Assembly (NCBI GenBank): GCA_002315325.1
Contig: DCGU01000001.1
Coordinates: 1-10,639, forward strand
DNA length: 10,639 nt
Reading direction: 5' to 3'
Source of the DNA: Clostridiales bacterium UBA1770
GTDB taxonomy: Bacteria > Bacillota > Clostridia > Oscillospirales > CAG-272
The notes under the pieces were generated by a model that did not search any database, was not told the origin of the DNA, and saw only the letters and a list, made by a program, of their open reading frames with translations. The position numbers and the translations under genes are program-made. Positions 6,275 through 10,639 of the stretch are shown here, one piece after another. Positions within the stretch are counted from its first letter, which is position 1. Each line of letters begins with the position of its first letter.

Positions 6275-6303
6275 ATTATACGCAAAAAAAGGGTGCTTGT
6301 CAA
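6275..6303 (-). promoter_or_regulatory. metN: Consensus sigma-A promoter of metNIQ
   Basis: On the minus strand TTGACA (6303-6298), a 17-bp spacer and TATAAT (6280-6275) match the consensus exactly. Transcription would start near 6268, right at the 5' end expected for the T-box leader. Confidence 0.92.
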
Positions 6304-6364
6304 CATAAATGATAAAAATAACTGCTGGAAACCGCAATTGTCCCCGGTAAAAAAGGGTGTGCGG

Positions 6365-6393
6365 TTGACCTGCGTCCCTATCTGTGTTATACT
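6365..6393 (+). promoter_or_regulatory. Sigma-A promoter of the GH25 gene
   Basis: TTGACC (6365-6370), a 17-bp spacer and TATACT (6388-6393), each one base from consensus. Its -35 box lies only about 60 bp from that of the divergent metNIQ promoter. Confidence 0.8.
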
Positions 6394-6431
6394 TACTTGA
6401 TTATTGTATTCTGTCCGGAGGATCAAGCGCT

Positions 6432-7757
6432 GTGAAAAAAAGGACCCTCATATCGGCCGCACTGCTGTGTGTTGTCTTGTTATTGTCATTGTGCAGTACC
6501 TGCGCCTGCAGCCAGGAGTATTGTTCGCACCTCGTTGCCGGAACGACGGTGATTGCCGAAACCTGTGACGAGCCCGGCTATACGCGGCATATTTGCGCGC
6601 TCTGCGGTTATATTTGGCAGACGGATTTCGTCGAGCCCCTCGGGCACGATTTTTCCGTGACGTCAATCCCGTCTACCTGTGAGGAAAGCGAACAGATAAC
6701 GTACTCGTGCAATACCTGCGGCGAGAAGTTTACCGTGGCCGGTGCGGCCCCGCTGGGACACACCTGGGTCAAATCGGTCAACGTACCCACCTGTACGACG
6801 GAAGGACATACCCAATACGAATGCAGCGTATGTTTTGCAAGCTACGAGGCTGACGAAACGGCACCGACGGGCCATGCGTTTACGGCAAAGGTCACGGCGC
6901 CCACCTGTACGGCCGAGGGCTATACCGTCTATACCTGTAACGATTGCGGATACAGTACGGTTTCCGAGCGGTTGCCGGCGACAGGGCACGAATACGTGCG
7001 CAAAGTGACGCCGCCGACCACACAACGGATGGGCAATATCATCTACCGCTGTTCTGTTTGCGGGCACTCCTACGTCGAGCGGTATATCAACGTGTACGAC
7101 GTGCTGGTGGGGGCTGCCGGGGACGGCAACGGTGCACTGGCACTGGGTGTCGATCTGTCTTCCCATAACGGGGACGTGGATTTTGTCGAACTGGCCAAAA
7201 AAGTGGATTACGTTATTCTGCGTGTTGCTACGTCCAATCTATCCGTCGACACGAGATTTGAAGAATACTATGCTGCCGCCAAAGCCGCCGGATTGGACGT
7301 GGGATGCTATTACGCTTCCTATGCTGTGAATGAAAAGGAAATGGCGGCGGACATCCAAAAACTGCAACAGCTGATTGCCGGAAAGACCTTCGAGTATCCG
7401 ATTTATTTGGATATCGAAAAGGAGGAGCAGCGCAATATCGGCAAAGAATTGATGACGAATATGATCACGACGTATATGGAGTCGATGATTGACGCAGGTT
7501 GGTTCCCGGGTCTCTACACCAACAACGACTTCCTGAAAAACGCCATGAACAGCAGCTTCATCCAGGCCCTGTATGACGTTTGGTTCGCAGGGTACAAATA
7601 CAGCCAAACCAACGAAACGGTATACAGCTCGATGTACGGCATGTGGCAGTATACGAATACCGGGTCCATGGCCGGCGTGACCGGCGACGTGGATATCAAC
7701 GTGGCATTCAAAGATTACCCGGCGATTATTGCATACTATAAATTAAACGGTAAGTAA
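6432..7757 (+). CDS. Secreted GH25 lysozyme with five N-terminal Cys-rich repeats
   Basis: The 441-residue product has three parts. Residues 1-26 are a signal peptide (VKKR plus a hydrophobic core), possibly of lipoprotein type with Cys26 (TCAC), though that lipobox is weak. Residues 30-220 hold about five repeats of roughly 40 residues with the pattern TC-TxEGYT-xYxC-xxC-G..., most followed by GH; the paired cysteines suggest metal binding or disulfides. Residues 238-435 are a GH25 muramidase domain: GVDLSSHNG with Asp241, LDIE with Asp327 and Glu329 (catalytic pair), WQYTNTG from Trp405 and DVDIN with Asp421. It should cleave peptidoglycan outside the cell. GTG 6432 lies ten bases after GGAGG (6417-6421); a GTG at 6384 overlaps the promoter. 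No T-run terminator follows. Confidence 0.92.
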   Translation: MKKRTLISAALLCVVLLLSLCSTCACSQEYCSHLVAGTTVIAETCDEPGYTRHICALCGYIWQTDFVEPLGHDFSVTSIPSTCEESEQITYSCNTCGEKFTVAGAAPLGHTWVKSVNVPTCTTEGHTQYECSVCFASYEADETAPTGHAFTAKVTAPTCTAEGYTVYTCNDCGYSTVSERLPATGHEYVRKVTPPTTQRMGNIIYRCSVCGHSYVERYINVYDVLVGAAGDGNGALALGVDLSSHNGDVDFVELAKKVDYVILRVATSNLSVDTRFEEYYAAAKAAGLDVGCYYASYAVNEKEMAADIQKLQQLIAGKTFEYPIYLDIEKEEQRNIGKELMTNMITTYMESMIDAGWFPGLYTNNDFLKNAMNSSFIQALYDVWFAGYKYSQTNETVYSSMYGMWQYTNTGSMAGVTGDVDINVAFKDYPAIIAYYKLNGK

Positions 7758-7793
7758 AAGCAACCGGTAAAAAAGGCACAGAACGCGCTCGTT

Positions 7794-7875
7794 CCCAAAG
7801 CCTCCTCCTTGGGGGAGGGGGACCGGCTCTGCCGGTGGAAGGAGTTCATTCTTGTATCAAACGCTATTTCAACCG
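7794..7875 (+). repeat. Dispersed palindromic repeat, copy B
   Basis: This copy has two hairpins: CCTCCTCC-TTGGGGGAGG, and ACCGGC-TCT-GCCGGT (7822-7836). It aligns to copy A (179-260, other strand) over about 82 bases and continues past the hairpins through GTATCAA and ATTTCA, so the unit is larger than the palindromes. It lies between two plus-strand genes; as no other terminator follows the GH25 gene, it could end that transcript, though there is no long T-run. Confidence 0.8.
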
Positions 7876-8015
7876 ATGGGAAAAACACGTGCGCTTTGGG
7901 TAGGCGTCTTTATGTAAAGCGGTCGTGGTTATGATAATATTCATCCATTCTGCATGCTATTTCCTTCGACGTATGAAATAAAAAAAGGTACTATATATAT
8001 TACGGAGGCACAATT

Positions 8016-9242
8016 ATGTTTGACGTTTCCCGTATTCCCGCACAATATCGGCACGAAACCGTCCTGCGCGTGACGGATCACGGCGTGCAGCCCGATGCCA
8101 ATGAATTCCAAACGGCGCAAATTCAGGCCGTGTTCGACAAATGCCGTGAAGGCGGTGTTGTCGTGTTCCCCCGCGGTACCTACCGCGTGGCGGGGCTGCT
8201 GGCCTATTCTGATACCACGGTGTATTTGGAGGCCGGTGCCAAAATCATCGGCAGTGACGTGTGCGAGGACTACGCCGTGTTCCCCATTCCCGCGGGCGTC
8301 GAGATGCGCTCGGATATGGAACTGATTCGCGACTACTACGGTACGCCCTGGCAGGAATACCGCCGCGCCATTCTCTCGGTCTACGGCGGGCGTAACTTTG
8401 CCGTCATCGGCGAGGAAGATGCCCTTATTGACGGGGACGACTGCAACGACCCGCACGGCGAGGAAGGCTACCGCGGCCCGCACGGCATCTTTTTGACCAA
8501 CGTGGACGGCGTCTACCTGGAAGGGTATACTATTGCCAACTGCGGCAACTTTTGCCACGAGATTGAAAAATGCACCGACGTCACGGTCAAACGCGTGACG
8601 GCGCTGGGCAGCTCGGACGGCGTGCATATGCACTGCAGCGACAGAATCCTGATTGAGGATTGTACCTTCCATACGGGCGACGACTGCATTGCCGGTATCA
8701 ACATGACCAATATGGTCGTGCGGCACTGCGACCTGAACACCTCCTGCGATTTCTTCCGTGCGGGCGGCACGCATTTCTTAATCGAGGACACCCGCATGTG
8801 GGGCCCCGGTATTTACCCGCACCGTATGAGCATCGTACAGAACCGCGGCACCGACGCCGTGCGCGATAAGGCCAATACGCTCCCGCGTGAGGCAGGGCGC
8901 CACAACGTTTACGGTGTCTTCCTGCACTTTGCCACGAAATATTATCCGGCTCCCGAGCCCTACCGTGATATCGTCTTCCGCAATTGTACCATCGAAAACG
9001 CCGATTATTTCCTGGTGTCGATGTACGACGGCGTCGACGTGCTGGAGTGCGGCGAACCGCTGTCCGAAATCACGCTGGAAAACGTCACCTTCACGGGCCT
9101 GAAAGAAACCTCCCGCGTGTACGCAACGAAAGAGGCGCCCCTGACGATTAACCTGAAAAACGTCAAGGCCAATTTCCGCCCGGACGCCATCGATTCCGTG
9201 CTGATCCCCGAAAAACCCTACGTGACGATTAACGAAGAATAA
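8016..9242 (+). CDS. GH28-like right-handed beta-helix protein
   Basis: The 408-residue product has the layout of the polygalacturonase (GH28) superfamily: an N-terminal GVQPDANEFQTAQIQAVFD start, then rungs with repeating short strands. Two catalytic-type motifs are present: SSDG (Asp201, at the usual NTD position) and TGDDC (Asp222, Asp223). The GHG histidine motif and the RIK motif that normally follow are not seen; TSCDFFRAGG stands where GHG-SIGS is expected. No signal peptide, so it is probably cytoplasmic and may act on imported oligouronides or another glycan. GGAGG (8004-8008) lies seven bases before the ATG. A strong terminator follows. The fold is fairly sure; the reaction is not. 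Confidence 0.82.
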   Translation: MFDVSRIPAQYRHETVLRVTDHGVQPDANEFQTAQIQAVFDKCREGGVVVFPRGTYRVAGLLAYSDTTVYLEAGAKIIGSDVCEDYAVFPIPAGVEMRSDMELIRDYYGTPWQEYRRAILSVYGGRNFAVIGEEDALIDGDDCNDPHGEEGYRGPHGIFLTNVDGVYLEGYTIANCGNFCHEIEKCTDVTVKRVTALGSSDGVHMHCSDRILIEDCTFHTGDDCIAGINMTNMVVRHCDLNTSCDFFRAGGTHFLIEDTRMWGPGIYPHRMSIVQNRGTDAVRDKANTLPREAGRHNVYGVFLHFATKYYPAPEPYRDIVFRNCTIENADYFLVSMYDGVDVLECGEPLSEITLENVTFTGLKETSRVYATKEAPLTINLKNVKANFRPDAIDSVLIPEKPYVTINEE

Positions 9243-9265
9243 AAAATAACGAATAAAGAATAATA

Positions 9266-9291
9266 AAAAGGGCGGCCGCTGCCGCCCTTTT
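9266..9291. terminator. Rho-independent terminator after the GH28-like gene
   Basis: AAAAGGGCGGC (9266-9276), loop CGCT, GCCGCCCTTTT (9281-9291): an 11-bp perfect stem with A- and T-runs on both sides, 24 bases past the stop codon. It can work in both directions. Confidence 0.92.
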
Positions 9292-9322
9292 CAGTGGTAT
9301 ATTTTGGAAAAAACAAAAGCAC

Positions 9323-9341
9323 TTAACCCCAAAAAGGTTAA
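9323..9341. promoter_or_regulatory. Operator-like inverted repeat upstream of the XRE promoter
   Basis: TTAACC (9323-9328) and GGTTAA (9336-9341) form perfect 6-bp arms around CCAAAAA, ending nine bases before the -35 box. The likely ligand is the XRE protein encoded next. The position, just upstream of the promoter, fits repression or activation equally. Confidence 0.55.
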
Positions 9342-9349
9342 ATAACTTA

Positions 9350-9378
9350 TTGACATGTTGGCAAACTTGCGCTATACT
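9350..9378 (+). promoter_or_regulatory. Sigma-A promoter of the XRE/ImmA operon
   Basis: TTGACA (9350-9355), a 17-bp spacer and TATACT (9373-9378). Transcription would start near 9385 and give a leader of about 20 bases with GGAAGG before the ATG at 9407. Confidence 0.88.
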
Positions 9379-9406
9379 ATTGTCGAAAAGAAAGGAAGGC
9401 AAACGT

Positions 9407-9769
9407 ATGAGCTACACGAAATTTGGTGAATTTGTGCGAGTCCTAAGAGTAAAACATCATGAAGTAATGGGGGACGTTGCGGATTTATTAGGTTGCAAAG
9501 TGCCTTTTTTATCATCCGTTGAAAATGGGAAAAAGAACGTTCCTGAAACGTGGGCACCGATATTGATTGAACATTATCACCTGAATTCCGAAGAGCAGGC
9601 TGATTTATATCAATCCATTGAAGAATCCAAAACACAAATAAAAATTGATTTGCGGTCTGCCTGGCCGCATCAGCGCCTGGCAGCAGCACAATTTCAAAGG
9701 TCGTTTGAAAAAATGGATGAGGAGACTGCCAATGCTATTATGAAATTGTTGAACAGGGAGGACAAATAA
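9407..9769 (+). CDS. XRE-family transcriptional regulator (ImmR-like)
   Basis: The 120-residue product has an N-terminal helix-turn-helix over about residues 5-60: FGEFVRVLRVKHHEVMGDVA, then LGCKVPFLSSVENGKK as the recognition region. The rest is helical, with SFEKMDEETANAIMKLL at the end. GGAAGG lies upstream of ATG 9407; the open frame reaches back to 9350 but that part holds the promoter. Its stop overlaps the start of the ImmA-type protease by one base (TAATG). Such pairs in mobile elements, as ImmR-ImmA of ICEBs1, use the XRE protein as a repressor that the protease removes. The operator candidate is at 9323-9341. The ImmR-like role is by context; sequence similarity beyond the HTH was not tested. 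Confidence 0.85.
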   Translation: MSYTKFGEFVRVLRVKHHEVMGDVADLLGCKVPFLSSVENGKKNVPETWAPILIEHYHLNSEEQADLYQSIEESKTQIKIDLRSAWPHQRLAAAQFQRSFEKMDEETANAIMKLLNREDK

Positions 9770-10293
9770 TGGATTATGAAATTCGGCCTACAAGCCGAAA
9801 TGAACTACGGTTATACGCTAAATTATTCCGGTCAATTTGCGGTTTTTCCGAAGACGAACCGATAGATCCGATTTTTCTTTTGGAACGATTGCCTGATTTG
9901 GAGGATTTTGAGGACGTTGGTTACGTCGTTGTTTATAACGATGCACTGCCGGTGGACGTGCCGGCACAATGCGCGCTATCGGAAAACGGGTATTTAATTC
10001 AAATCAAAGAAAGTGTGTATAATGACGCGAGACTGAAAAAAGCCGGCGGACCCAGAATGCACGTTATGCATGAGATTATGCACGTCTATCTTGATAAATT
10101 GGGTTTTACGCCGATATATTCGCGCCGATTAACATCGGACGTTCCGCCGTACCGTCAACTGGAATGGGCTGTAAAGGCGATTACCGGGGAAACTATGATG
10201 CCCTATGAAGCCACCAAAGAAATGTCCGAAAAAGAAATGATGGAAACGTACGGAGTATCCGAGATGGCGGCCGAAAAGCGCAAGACGTATTAA
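9769..10293 (+). CDS. ImmA/IrrE-type zinc metalloprotease
   Basis: The 174-residue product carries H101-E102-I-M-H105 (HExxH), with upstream HVM and downstream E132 in LEWAVKAITGETMMP, which fits the third metal ligand and following segment of ImmA/IrrE peptidases. In known pairs this intracellular protease cuts the cognate XRE repressor, for example after DNA damage or on sensing other cells. AGGGAGG (9755-9761) lies seven bases before the ATG. Coupled by TAATG to the XRE gene. Codon and base composition look more AT-rich than in the met operon or the GH28-like gene, suggesting acquired DNA. Family call by motif is firm; its target here is inferred to be the neighbour. Confidence 0.9.
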   Translation: MDYEIRPTSRNELRLYAKLFRSICGFSEDEPIDPIFLLERLPDLEDFEDVGYVVVYNDALPVDVPAQCALSENGYLIQIKESVYNDARLKKAGGPRMHVMHEIMHVYLDKLGFTPIYSRRLTSDVPPYRQLEWAVKAITGETMMPYEATKEMSEKEMMETYGVSEMAAEKRKTY

Positions 10294-10345
10294 AAAACAA
10301 AAAGGTATGCAAGTAAGGGGAGTGATGCATATGATTTTCTTAAAA

Positions 10346-10378
10346 GCATAAACGAATGCTACCAACGTTTGTTTATGC
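10346..10378. other. 13-bp stem-loop within the broken small gene
   Basis: GCATAAACGAATG (10346-10358) pairs with CGTTTGTTTATGC (10366-10378) across two wobble pairs, around loop CTACCAA. It begins directly after the A-run and contains the early TAA stop of the short frame. No T-run follows on the plus strand. It could be a pause or attenuation structure, or an accident of AT-rich DNA. Confidence 0.55.
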
Positions 10379-10423
10379 AACAAATATCATTCACAGCGGA
10401 CGATTTGTTCGCATCGACAATCT

Positions 10424-10493
10424 GGAAATACGAGTGTTTTTCAAACAAGCATACTCTCGTGTTTCCATACAAACAAAGTGTACGAGGAAACAC
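10424..10493 (+). promoter_or_regulatory. Possible switchable hairpins covering a ribosome binding site
   Basis: Three related segments are present: GGAAATACGAG (10424-10434), CTCGTGTTTCC (10456-10466) and GGAAACAC (10486-10493). The middle one can pair with the first (11 pairs, one wobble) or with the third (8 pairs through its GTGTTTCC part). The third contains part of GAGGA (10484-10488), the ribosome binding site for ATG 10500. One fold would hide it and the other would free it, as in translational attenuators of erm or cat genes. Structure is read by eye; function is inferred. Confidence 0.45.
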
Positions 10494-10499
10494 TAATAT

Positions 10500-10619
10500 A
10501 TGATAAAAACGTTATCCGATTTAATTGCAATTGCCGATAGATACTTAGATTACCTAGCGGGGAAAATTGATTTTACTCCGGAAGGTTTTCCTATTTTCAA
10601 AAAAGAAATGTTTCTGTAG
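10500..10619 (+). CDS. Small ORF of 39 residues, unrecognised, possibly truncated
   Basis: ATG 10500 overlaps the TGA of the preceding frame (ATGA) and follows GAGGA (10484-10488) by 11 bases. The product begins MIKTLSDLIAIADRYLDYL, an amphipathic helix, and ends FPIFKKEMFL before TAG 10617. The coding-like composition and coupling suggest it is or was translated. After the TAG another frame (GTA GAT TGT AAA...) is open to the window end, so this may be the 5' part of a longer gene broken by a frameshift. I cannot name the family. Confidence 0.45.
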   Translation: MIKTLSDLIAIADRYLDYLAGKIDFTPEGFPIFKKEMFL

Positions 10620-10639
10620 ATTGTAAAATGAAGTTGCAA

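Larger units (their letters stand above)
10331..10503 (+). pseudogene. Small gene with an apparent one-base deletion in an A-run
   Basis: AAGGGGAG (10315-10322) lies eight bases before ATG 10331, an excellent start. The zero frame reads MIFLKA and stops at 10349. If one A were added to the run AAAA (10342-10345), the frame would go on for 57 residues: MIFLK, then SINECYQRLFMQQISFTADD and onward to TGA 10501-10503. That frame has no other stop, and its TGA overlaps the next ATG as ATGA. Both ends thus look like a real gene. I do not recognise the protein. Alternatives are a short leader peptide, frameshifting at CTTAAAA (10339-10345), an assembly error, or a 42-residue product from ATG 10375, which lacks a ribosome binding site. 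Confidence 0.4.

Noticed and set aside
7909..7926. Possible catabolite-responsive (cre) site before the GH28-like gene
   Set aside because: ATGTAAAGCGGTCGTGG resembles the cre pattern only if one base is skipped; the key CG is out of register.
7907..7935. Promoter for the GH28-like gene (TATGAT at 7930-7935)
   Set aside because: The matching -35 (TCTTTA) has only two consensus bases, so it is too weak to call next to the clear promoters elsewhere.
7941..8774. Long minus-strand open frame opposite the GH28-like gene
   Set aside because: The plus-strand protein has clear beta-helix motifs and a good ribosome binding site; the minus frame has no family features.

Overview
The window reads like a chromosome segment of a Gram-positive gut-type Firmicute, most likely a clostridial (Oscillospirales-like) lineage. 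This is inferred from strong AGGAGG-type ribosome binding sites, near-perfect sigma-A promoters (five found, every one with a 17-bp spacer), a T-box leader, a lipoprotein-type MetQ, base composition near one half G+C, and a dispersed palindromic repeat of a style I associate with that order. No rRNA, tRNA or CRISPR array is visible, and there is no intact transposase.

Layout. Positions 1-401 are non-coding and full of palindromes: two copies of a dispersed repeat on the minus strand, then a consensus promoter driving a cytoplasmic calcineurin-like metallophosphoesterase (402-1448). Positions 1449-2019 hold two terminators, decayed coding fragments and a promoter with paired operators. That promoter serves a two-gene module (2020-3337): a DUF3990-like putative ADP-ribosyltransferase-fold toxin, and an overlapping partner ending in an HTH domain. 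A bidirectional terminator separates this module from a convergent methionine-uptake operon on the minus strand, metN-metI-metQ (5949 to 3398), headed by a T-box leader with Met specificity.

Divergent from it on the plus strand is a secreted or lipid-anchored GH25 lysozyme with five cysteine-rich repeats at its N terminus (6432-7757). Next come a third copy of the dispersed repeat and a GH28-like beta-helix protein that lacks parts of the usual active site (8016-9242). The right end is more AT-rich and looks acquired: an XRE repressor plus ImmA/IrrE metalloprotease pair (9407-10293). It is followed by a small gene apparently broken by one missing A, translationally coupled (ATGA) to a 39-codon ORF whose ribosome binding site lies in a possible switchable hairpin.

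How they fit together. metNIQ forms one ABC importer controlled by uncharged tRNA-Met. The 2020-3337 and 9407-10293 pairs each look self-regulated, with a DNA-binding protein next to an enzyme that is a likely toxin or a repressor-cleaving protease. The enzymes in between (phosphoesterase, lysozyme, beta-helix protein) look like independent single-gene units. Most regulatory calls rest on direct reading of motifs; functions of the toxin-like pair, the GH28-like protein and the right-end small ORFs are inferences.
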